NCBI GenBank assembly: GCA_900548845.1
Contig: URMI01000056.1
Span: forward strand, 1-6,498
DNA length: 6,498 nucleotides
Reading direction: 5' to 3'
Origin: an uncultured Clostridia bacterium
GTDB lineage: Bacteria; Bacillota; Clostridia; Christensenellales; Borkfalkiaceae
Below are positions 1 through 5,199 of the stretch, piece by piece. The translations under genes were made by a program, and so were the position numbers. The stretch's first letter is position 1. Every line of letters starts with the position of its first letter. The notes under the pieces are model-generated. The model was not told where the DNA came from. It saw nothing but the letters and a program-made list of their open reading frames with translations, and ran no database searches.

Positions 1-14
1 CGCTCTTCCGATCT
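1..14 (+). other. Illumina adapter remnant (sequencing artefact)
   Basis: The first 14 bases, CGCTCTTCCGATCT, are identical to the 3' end of the Illumina TruSeq read-1 (P5-side) adapter. The leading C fits the read-1 version (...GACGCTCTTCCGATCT) rather than the read-2 version, which has TG before CTCTTCC. The match sits exactly at the contig edge, where untrimmed adapter would be expected. It should not be translated or treated as genomic. It happens to leave the reading frame of the adjoining partial gene open, so an automatic annotation could extend the protein into it. Confidence 0.93.
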
Positions 15-143
15 GAACACAAGAACGACGAACAGTACGTCGAATACAACAAACAGTTCGAAGAACTGGAGCGGGCGCTCGAGGACGACGACAAGAAGAA
101 GAAAAAGCTCAAGAAAGCGCCCAAGATGCTCAACAAGCGTTAA
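15..143 (+). CDS. C-terminal fragment of an unidentified protein with Lys-rich tail
   Basis: An open frame enters from the contig edge and stops at TAA 141-143, giving the last 42 residues of a protein. The fragment begins EHKNDEQYVEYNKQFEELER, which looks like a charged amphipathic helix or coiled coil. It continues through an acidic cluster (three Asp) into a run of Lys residues and ends KAPKMLNKR. Such tails occur on nucleic-acid-binding and ribosome-associated proteins, but the fragment is too short to assign a family. The stop is followed 9 nt later by the methyltransferase gene, so it is probably the preceding member of the same operon. The codons upstream of position 15 are adapter and must be ignored. 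That it is coding rests on the open frame, the helix-like composition and the tight spacing. Confidence 0.6.
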   Translation, partial: EHKNDEQYVEYNKQFEELERALEDDDKKKKKLKKAPKMLNKR

Positions 144-144
144 A

Positions 145-150
145 AGGAAG
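145..150 (+). promoter_or_regulatory. Shine-Dalgarno of the methyltransferase gene
   Basis: AGGAAG lies just after the upstream stop codon. It is 2 nt from the ATG at 153 but 5 nt from the second ATG at 156, which is closer to normal spacing. Translation may therefore start at the second Met, making the protein one residue shorter. Confidence 0.55.
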
Positions 151-152
151 CC

Positions 153-884
153 ATGATGGAAGCTTACGGTCCGCTCGCCGAGTGGTTCGAATACTTGAAT
201 GACGACTGCGACTATGCTTCATGGTCGCAGTATTTTATTGACGGGCTCTCGACGCTCGGCGCAGGTCCCTGCGGGCTGGAACTCGGCTGCGGGAGCGGCG
301 CGTTCTGCCGCCTTCTCACGCGTGCTGGATATCGCATGGAAGGCGCGGATCTCTCGCCCGCCATGCTCACCAAAGCGGAGCAGCTCGCCCGGGAAGAGGG
401 GCTCCGCATCCCGTTTTTCCGTGTGGACGCCTCCGCGCTGAAAGCCCCGAAGCAGTACGATTTTATCCTTTCGCCCAACGACTGCTTCAACTACATCCCG
501 CAAAAAAAGCTGCCTTCCGCCTTTTCGCATGCCGCAAAGGCGGTCAAAAAGGGCGGCATCTTCTGGCTGGACATCAGCTCCGCATACAAATTGCGCCATA
601 AAGTTGCAGATAATATCTCTGCGGACGACCGCGAAGACGTGACCTATCTCTCCTTCAACTCCCTTGCGAAAGACAGGGTGGAGATGGATGTCACGCTGTT
701 CGTCAGACGAAAGGACGGCGCATTCGACCGTTTCGACGAACATCATACCCAATATATCCATGAAGAGGAGGACGTTTCGGCCGCGCTCGAAGCGGCGGGG
801 TTTGCCCTTGTCCGCACCGAAGGGCACCTCGGGACCTGCAAAGAGGGGAGCGACCGATTGAATTTTATATGCCGAAAGAAATAA
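153..884 (+). CDS. Class I SAM-dependent methyltransferase, YqeM-like
   Basis: A cytoplasmic methyltransferase of 243 residues with a Rossmann-type fold, expected to transfer a methyl group from S-adenosylmethionine; the substrate is unknown. Seen in the sequence: SAM-binding motif I LELGCGSGAF (residues 42-51), the acidic ribose-binding residue D66 in GADLSPAML, D92 in the RVDAS adenine-contact region, and the motif II-like strand YDFILSPNDCFNYI (102-115). The later LFVRRKDGAFDRFDEHHTQ segment (182-200) resembles the strand region that follows the core in Bacillus subtilis YqeM, as does the N-terminal YxxLAEWFEYLN pattern. The length is close to YqeM (about 247 aa). In B. subtilis yqeM lies in the yqeG-to-rsfS cluster, whereas here it sits beside hslO, so orthology is uncertain. 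It overlaps hslO by 16 bp, implying co-transcription. The start is 153 or, judged by ribosome-binding-site spacing, 156. Confidence 0.88.
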   Translation: MMEAYGPLAEWFEYLNDDCDYASWSQYFIDGLSTLGAGPCGLELGCGSGAFCRLLTRAGYRMEGADLSPAMLTKAEQLAREEGLRIPFFRVDASALKAPKQYDFILSPNDCFNYIPQKKLPSAFSHAAKAVKKGGIFWLDISSAYKLRHKVADNISADDREDVTYLSFNSLAKDRVEMDVTLFVRRKDGAFDRFDEHHTQYIHEEEDVSAALEAAGFALVRTEGHLGTCKEGSDRLNFICRKK

Positions 885-1744
885 GCACCATACGCCGCGG
901 CATCGCCTGGGGGGATATCTCCCTCGCCGTGCTCGATACGACCGCGCTCGTCAACGAAGCGATCAGACGCCATCACCTTTCGCCCGTTGCGGCGGCGGCG
1001 CTCGGGCGCACCTTCACGGCGGCGGCATACCTTTGCAGCTGGCTCAAATCGGAGGAGAGCACGCTCTCCGTTACCGTTGCGGGCGGCGGGCCGGGCGGAA
1101 AGATCTCCGTCTCGGGCGACGGCGCGCTCCGCATGCGCGGTTTTATCGAACACCCCGATGTGATCCTGCCCCCGCGGGCGGACGGGAAACTCGATGTCGG
1201 CGGATGCGTGGGCAAAAACGGCACGCTCACCGTCGTGCGCGACGACGGGGAAAAATTCCCCTTTGTCGGGACGAGCCCGCTCGTCTCGGGGGAGATCGCA
1301 GAGGACTTTTCCTCCTACTTTTTTTACAGCGAACAGCGGCCGACCGCCATCGCCCTGGGCGTGCGCATCGGCAAAGAGGGGACCTGCCTCGGCGCAGGCG
1401 GCGTGTTTTTGCAGCCCTTCCCGGGCGCAGAAGAGGAACATATCATCCGTGCGGAGCAGACGATCGGGCAGTACTCCGCCGTTTCCCGCCTCATCGAAGA
1501 GGAGGGGGCAGACGCGGTCTTTGCCCGCTTTAAGGCGAAATCGGAAAGCGAACGGCCCATTCTCTTTCGCTGTTCCTGTTCGCGCGAACGGGCTGCCCGC
1601 GCCATTTTTTCACTCGGGAAAGAGGAGGCGGAGCGCATCGTAAGCGAGGAAGGGGAGATCAGGGTCCACTGCCACGAGTGCAACACCGACTATCCCTTCG
1701 GGGAAGAAGATATCCGCCGTCTGTTCGGCGGGGAGGGAACATGA
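869..1744 (+). CDS. hslO: Hsp33 redox-regulated molecular chaperone
   Basis: Hsp33 is a cytosolic holdase chaperone. It is inactive when reduced and zinc-bound, and becomes active when oxidants such as HOCl or peroxide with heat form disulfides and unfold its C-terminal switch. At 291 residues it has the normal length. All four zinc and redox cysteines are present: CSC (C235, C237) and CHEC (C268, C271), in the family arrangement CxC-X30-CxxC. Other family signatures are the Gly-rich segment TVAGGGPGGKISVSGDG (68-84), the YFFYSEQRPTAIALGV segment (150-165) and AGGVFLQPFPGAEEE (176-190). It starts inside the methyltransferase gene (16-bp overlap) and its stop overlaps the next start as ATGA. 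The start has no nearby Shine-Dalgarno; the closest purine-rich tract ends 18 nt upstream, so initiation may depend on translational coupling. Identification is secure from the motifs; regulation is inferred. Confidence 0.97.
   Translation: MPKEISTIRRGIAWGDISLAVLDTTALVNEAIRRHHLSPVAAAALGRTFTAAAYLCSWLKSEESTLSVTVAGGGPGGKISVSGDGALRMRGFIEHPDVILPPRADGKLDVGGCVGKNGTLTVVRDDGEKFPFVGTSPLVSGEIAEDFSSYFFYSEQRPTAIALGVRIGKEGTCLGAGGVFLQPFPGAEEEHIIRAEQTIGQYSAVSRLIEEEGADAVFARFKAKSESERPILFRCSCSRERAARAIFSLGKEEAERIVSEEGEIRVHCHECNTDYPFGEEDIRRLFGGEGT
1730..1737 (+). promoter_or_regulatory. Shine-Dalgarno deciding the TPR gene start
   Basis: GGGGAGGG lies 3 nt upstream of the ATG at 1741, which itself overlaps the hslO stop codon as ATGA. 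This favours 1741 over the longer alternative beginning at a GTG at 1678, which would start within the codons for the second zinc-binding cysteine pair of Hsp33. Confidence 0.8.
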
Positions 1745-3417
1745 GAAACACGAGAAACACGCAAGACAGAGACGACGGCATCATGCGGCTGGATTTCAGC
1801 GATGAATTTCTGCTGGATTCCGCCGAAAAACGCTATGAGTCGGGCGACTTTATGGGTGCGCTCACCATGCTCAACAAGCGCGCGGGGATGTACCGCCCGA
1901 GCGCGGATGCCTCTGCGCTCTATGCCGATATTTACGAGGCGCTCTCGCTGTGGATCCCCTGTGCAGACGCCTGGTTCCGCTTTCTAGATACCTGCAACGA
2001 GGCAGACTTCGGCGAAGGATATGAAGGGCTTTCCGTCGCCTTTGCCAACATGGGCGACGGCCTGCGCGCCGAACTTTATTACCGCCGCTCCTTCGAAGCT
2101 TCGGGGGAAACGCCGCCTCTTCCCGAATACGACGAAGAAGAGCGTGCGCCCGAACACCGCCCTCAGCTCCGTCTCGTCCATTCGGACGACGGAACGGTCA
2201 CCGATCCCGAACTTCTGCACCGCGGCGTGATGTTCGTCAAGACCGGCGAACTCGACAAAGCCAGGGAAGTGCTCTCCGAGATCGGCCCCGAGAGCAAAGA
2301 CTTTCCCTCGGCGTGCGGGCTCATCGCCATGTGTAAACTTCTTGCGGGCGACACGGCAGGGGCGGCGGAAGAGTGCGAACGCATGCTCGAATACCACCCC
2401 GACAATATCCATGCTCTCACGACTTACTGCGCCGTGCTCGGTGCGCAGGAGCGGAAAGAGGAAGCAAAAGCAGTCGCCAAAAAGCTCGCCGCCATCGACT
2501 CCGACTCGATGGAAGACCTCTACCGCATCGCAACGGCACTGTGCGAGACCGGGCTCGACGAAGAGGCGTTCGAAAAGCTCACCAAGCTCAAAGACCTGCA
2601 GCCCTACGACGACGATATCCTCTGGTTCCATGCCGTCGCCGCCTTCCGCTCGGGCAGGAAAGAGGAAGCCATCTCCTCGCTCGAAACGCTCACGACGGTC
2701 TATCCCCGCAAAGTCATCGCCAAGCTGTATCTTGAACATCTGCGCGGTGATAAGGAGACCTCGCTCTCCTATTTCTACCGTCTGGAAGACGACGCTTATA
2801 AGGAACTTTCTTCCCTGCTTTTAATGGCGGACGGGCTGACGCCCGAGATGGCGGAGCGCCTCGGCGAGAGCAACGACATGGCAAACTTTATCCGCCTTGC
2901 CTTTGATCAGCTCCAGGGGAACGATCAGAAACTCATCCAGCTGGCGGGCAAGATCGCGGTCAAATGCCGCTGCGACGACGTCGTCCGCGAGCTTCTGCTC
3001 GATTTTGAAGGAAATGAATTCGTCAAGCTTTCCATGATGAAGGACCTTGTGGAGCGCAATGAAGACAATTCCTTCGGCGTCGTCATCTGCAACTTCTACC
3101 GCGAATTCTACACGCACAAGATGGAATTCGACGGCCGCCGCCCCGACCAATTCATGAAAGCCTTTGCGGAAGTTTACTCCCGCTATTCCATCACGGCAGA
3201 CGACAACGAAAAAAAGCTCCTCTATGCCGCCGAAGACGTCAACTACACGCTCGTCGATGCAGATGCCGACGACTTATTTGCGGAAAAGGAAGCTTTGGCA
3301 GCCGTCATCTACCGCGAAGCACGCCTTGCAGACGGCGAACACGGCATCGAGACCATCGCGGGGCTCTTCAATGCCAACGTGCATACCGTAAAAGAAATTT
3401 TAAACTTTCTGATCTAA
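1741..3417 (+). CDS. TPR-repeat protein with C-terminal HTH-like motif
   Basis: A predicted cytoplasmic protein of 558 residues with no signal peptide or membrane segment. Helical tetratricopeptide-like repeats are visible at about 26-50 (YESGDFMGALTMLNKRAG), 159-183, 192-222 (LLAGDTAGAAEECERMLEYH), 225-255, 258-288 (CETGLDEEAFEKLTKLKD) and 293-322 (RSGRKEEAISSLETLTTVYP). An acidic, Pro-containing linker at about 121-155 separates the first repeat region from the main array. TPR arrays usually act as protein-protein scaffolds. The part after residue 330 is helical but not recognisable as TPR. The extreme C-terminus IETIAGLFNANVHTVKEILN (536-555) has the hydrophobic and alanine spacing of a helix-turn-helix. 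The gene is translationally coupled to hslO by an ATGA overlap and followed 9 nt later by another helical protein. The TPR call rests on repeat pattern alone. The function is unknown and I do not recognise a named family. Confidence 0.82.
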   Translation: MRNTRNTQDRDDGIMRLDFSDEFLLDSAEKRYESGDFMGALTMLNKRAGMYRPSADASALYADIYEALSLWIPCADAWFRFLDTCNEADFGEGYEGLSVAFANMGDGLRAELYYRRSFEASGETPPLPEYDEEERAPEHRPQLRLVHSDDGTVTDPELLHRGVMFVKTGELDKAREVLSEIGPESKDFPSACGLIAMCKLLAGDTAGAAEECERMLEYHPDNIHALTTYCAVLGAQERKEEAKAVAKKLAAIDSDSMEDLYRIATALCETGLDEEAFEKLTKLKDLQPYDDDILWFHAVAAFRSGRKEEAISSLETLTTVYPRKVIAKLYLEHLRGDKETSLSYFYRLEDDAYKELSSLLLMADGLTPEMAERLGESNDMANFIRLAFDQLQGNDQKLIQLAGKIAVKCRCDDVVRELLLDFEGNEFVKLSMMKDLVERNEDNSFGVVICNFYREFYTHKMEFDGRRPDQFMKAFAEVYSRYSITADDNEKKLLYAAEDVNYTLVDADADDLFAEKEALAAVIYREARLADGEHGIETIAGLFNANVHTVKEILNFLI

Positions 3418-3426
3418 GGGGAAGAC

Positions 3427-4266
3427 ATGAAAAAACTCATCGATTTTGACGAACTCTTCGACCGCAAACTCGCCCAATACATGGAAGAGCACGCGGGAGA
3501 ATACACCGAAAAGCAGTGGGAAGACCTCATCCCGCGCCTTTACCGCAACTTCGGCGATACGCTCATCAAGAGCGTCGGCACGACTCCCAAGGGCTATTAT
3601 GCCGAAATGACGGACGAAGAACTCGTGGATACTCTGAAGGCACACCACAAAGAGGGCGTCTCTGTTTCCGACTTTTTGTGCCGCGAGCTGGAATCCCGCG
3701 GCTGTCCCGATGCGCTGCTCGCCCTCATGCAAGAGGCGGAAGGGGAGCTTCTGACCCTCACCATCAACCTTGCAGGCAGTAGCAAAAAGGCGCTCCCCGT
3801 CTATCTCGGCATCCTGTTGAAGACGGAGGACGAAGAACTCAAAGATACCGTCACGGAATACTTAAAGGGCAATGCGGACGCCGTCAAAGAGCGCGTGCTC
3901 GCTCTGTACCGCGAAGGCGTCGAGCGGGAATACATGCTCGAGATCCTCTCGCGCTGCAAACAGAAAGACGATGAAGTGTTTGAGATCCTTTTGAACGAGT
4001 TCCGCACCGCGCCCGACGACATCCCCATGCACGCAAGCTATCTTGCAAGCTACGGCGACGAGCGCGCCCTTCCCGTGCTCCTCGATTACATCGACCGCGA
4101 CGAGACCAACTACCTCGAATATCAGGAGCTCAAATATGCCATCGAGGCGCTCGGCGGCGAATATAACAAGGTGCGCGACTTTTCCGCCGACCCTTACTTT
4201 CAGGAGATCGCCGCGCAGTCGCAGATCATGCCCGACTTCACTTCGGACAAAAAGACGGACGCTTGA
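3427..4266 (+). CDS. Hypothetical helical protein, HEAT-like C-terminal half
   Basis: A soluble, strongly acidic protein of 279 residues. I do not recognise a named family. It is predicted to be almost wholly alpha-helical, with no signal peptide, membrane segment or catalytic motif. From about residue 120 it shows paired helices like HEAT or ARM-type repeats: KKALPVYLGILLKTEDEELK (120-139), DAVKERVLALYREGVEREYM (151-170), DDEVFEILLNEF (181-192) and YGDERALPVLLDYIDRDETN (209-228), followed by ELKYAIEALGGE (234-245). The ERALPVLLDYI plus AIEALGG pairing is typical of HEAT-repeat proteins. The start is supported by GGGGAAG (3418-3424), 2 nt from the ATG at 3427, just after the TPR gene stop. 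It is probably co-transcribed with the TPR gene, and two adjacent repeat-scaffold proteins hint at a joint role. A stem-loop begins over its stop codon. Confidence 0.78.
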   Translation: MKKLIDFDELFDRKLAQYMEEHAGEYTEKQWEDLIPRLYRNFGDTLIKSVGTTPKGYYAEMTDEELVDTLKAHHKEGVSVSDFLCRELESRGCPDALLALMQEAEGELLTLTINLAGSSKKALPVYLGILLKTEDEELKDTVTEYLKGNADAVKERVLALYREGVEREYMLEILSRCKQKDDEVFEILLNEFRTAPDDIPMHASYLASYGDERALPVLLDYIDRDETNYLEYQELKYAIEALGGEYNKVRDFSADPYFQEIAAQSQIMPDFTSDKKTDA

Positions 4267-4307
4267 AAGGACGCGGACGGGCAGCACGAGCCCGTCCATT
4301 CGCTTTC
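4265..4307 (+). other. Stem-loop between the hypothetical gene and the CMD gene
   Basis: A perfect 8-bp GC-rich stem, GGACGGGC (4275-4282) with GCCCGTCC (4290-4297), closes a 7-nt loop. Outside it, after an internal loop, GAAAG (4265-4269) can pair with CTTTC (4303-4307), so the structure can extend over the stop codon of the upstream gene. No T-run follows; the next bases are ATGCAAATTTAGGG and then the ribosome-binding site of the next gene. It is therefore a poor intrinsic terminator. It more likely slows 3'-end decay or lets only part of the transcript through to the CMD gene. I see no convincing promoter between it and the CMD start. Confidence 0.55.
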
Positions 4308-4329
4308 ATGCAAATTTAGGGAGGAACCT

Positions 4330-5082
4330 ATGGACAGAATTGAAAATTGCCAAGAAAAATTTGAAATGCTCTTCGGCGGCAAGCCGACGCAAAACGAGGG
4401 AAACGACCCCGAATTCATGCACATCCTGCAGCGGTTCATCTTCGGCGAGGTGAGCTACACGGGCTCGCTCGACGATAAGATGCGCGAACTTGTCACCGTC
4501 ACCGTTCTGACCGTCAATCAGACGCTGCCGCAATTAAAAGCGCACGTCGCCGCCTGCCTCAATATCGGCATTTCACCCATCGCCATCCGCGAAACGGTGT
4601 ACGAGTGCGCGCCTTTTATCGGCTTCCCGAAAACGCTCAACGCCATCGCCGCGATGGACGAGGTGTTTACCGCAAACGGCATTGCCCTTCCCCTCGAAAG
4701 CGGCGAGACGGTGACGGAACAAGACCGCTTTGCAAAGGGGCTCGCCCTGCAAAAACCCGTGTACGGGGATGAGATCAAGGACCGCTATACATGGCTTCCT
4801 GCGGAATTTGCCGAGGCGGTGCCGCGCTTTCTGACCGAGCTGTGCTTTTCCGACTTCATGACGCGGAAAGGGTTAGACGGAAAGACGCGCGAACTGCTGA
4901 CCGTCGTAATGCTGGCGGCGATGGGCGGTGCGGAAGTGCAGGTGCGCTCCCACGTCGAGGGCGCATTGAAGACGGGCAGCACGAAAGAAGAAGTCGTCTG
5001 CGCACTCGTCCACGCCATGCCGTATATGGGCGTTCCGCGCCTCTTTAACGCGCTCGACTGCTCCAAAGAGCTGTTATCTTAA
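4330..5082 (+). CDS. Carboxymuconolactone decarboxylase family protein, two CMD domains
   Basis: A soluble protein of 250 residues built from two copies of the CMD/AhpD-like helical fold. Copy 1 (about 47-112) and copy 2 (about 182-249) align directly: LDDKMRELVTVTVL with LDGKTRELLTVVML, KAHVAACLNIG with RSHVEGALKTG, and YECAPFIGFPKTLNAI with VHAMPYMGVPRLFNAL. Each carries the conserved RE(L) Glu (E53, E188) and the His (H72, H208) of the family. The CxxC pair of AhpD-type peroxidases is absent from both copies, so alkylhydroperoxidase activity is not supported. True 4-carboxymuconolactone decarboxylase is also unproven, because nothing else of the beta-ketoadipate pathway is nearby. Two-domain CMD proteins of this size are usual in anaerobes and mostly uncharacterised. 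The start is well supported by AGGGAGG (4318-4324), 5 nt from the ATG. A strong terminator follows. Confidence 0.9.
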   Translation: MDRIENCQEKFEMLFGGKPTQNEGNDPEFMHILQRFIFGEVSYTGSLDDKMRELVTVTVLTVNQTLPQLKAHVAACLNIGISPIAIRETVYECAPFIGFPKTLNAIAAMDEVFTANGIALPLESGETVTEQDRFAKGLALQKPVYGDEIKDRYTWLPAEFAEAVPRFLTELCFSDFMTRKGLDGKTRELLTVVMLAAMGGAEVQVRSHVEGALKTGSTKEEVVCALVHAMPYMGVPRLFNALDCSKELLS

Positions 5083-5095
5083 CAGTTCCCATCGG

Positions 5096-5134
5096 GCGCG
5101 CCGCTCCGTTCGGTTCGGAGCAGCGCGCTTTTTT
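5096..5134 (+). terminator. Rho-independent terminator after the CMD gene
   Basis: A 13-bp GC-rich stem with one C/A mismatch: left arm 5096-5108 (GCGCGCCGCTCCG), 7-nt loop TTCGGTT (5109-5115), right arm 5116-5128 (CGGAGCAGCGCGC), followed directly by six T (5129-5134). It begins 13 nt after the CMD stop codon. There is no A-run on the left side, so it should act only on rightward transcription. It separates the upstream block from spoIVA. Confidence 0.93.
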
Positions 5135-5145
5135 GCTGCTTTCGT

Positions 5146-5174
5146 TCATATTCTCGTCTCCTCTGCCATAGGAT
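5146..5174 (+). promoter_or_regulatory. Candidate sigma-E (SigE) promoter of spoIVA
   Basis: TCATATT (5146-5152) resembles the Bacillus subtilis sigma-E -35 element. After a 14-nt spacer, CATAGGAT (5167-5174) matches six of eight positions of the sigma-E -10 consensus CATACAMT. The predicted transcript would begin near 5181, leaving a leader of about 19 nt that contains the GGAGGG ribosome-binding site (5190-5195), 4 nt before the ATG at 5200. The placement right after a terminator and directly before spoIVA, a classic sigma-E gene in B. subtilis, supports the call. It is inferred by eye from the consensus, without experimental evidence. Confidence 0.65.
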
Positions 5175-5199
5175 AAACAAGAAAACAGCGGAGGGTCGT

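Noticed and set aside
743..1441. A 232-codon open frame on the minus strand opposite hslO and the methyltransferase end
   Set aside because: It overlaps two genes with definite family motifs. The product is Arg/Ala-rich with no domain, as antisense frames in GC-rich genes usually are.
1678..1740. Longer TPR protein beginning at GTG 1678
   Set aside because: The extra 21 residues are read out of frame through the Hsp33 zinc-binding cysteine codons, are Arg-rich and have no ribosome-binding site, whereas ATG 1741 has GGGGAGGG and the ATGA overlap.
126..1880. The same 14-base word ATGCTCAACAAGCG at 126-139 and 1867-1880, both encoding MLNK plus Arg
   Set aside because: The flanks share nothing, both copies lie within coding sequence with common codons, and one such coincidence in 6.5 kb is not surprising.
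1984..2739. A 251-codon open frame on the minus strand inside the TPR gene
   Set aside because: It lies wholly antisense to a gene with clear TPR repeats. Its translation is rich in Phe, Gly and Arg, as expected from the complement of GC-rich Glu/Lys codons, and it has no recognisable domain.
4267..4329. A separate vegetative promoter for the CMD gene
   Set aside because: TTGAAA at 4263-4268 resembles a -35 box, but nothing like TATAAT occurs 16-18 bases downstream; that stretch is the GC-rich hairpin.
4330..5082. AhpD-type alkylhydroperoxidase
   Set aside because: The fold is related, but neither domain has the CxxC catalytic pair.
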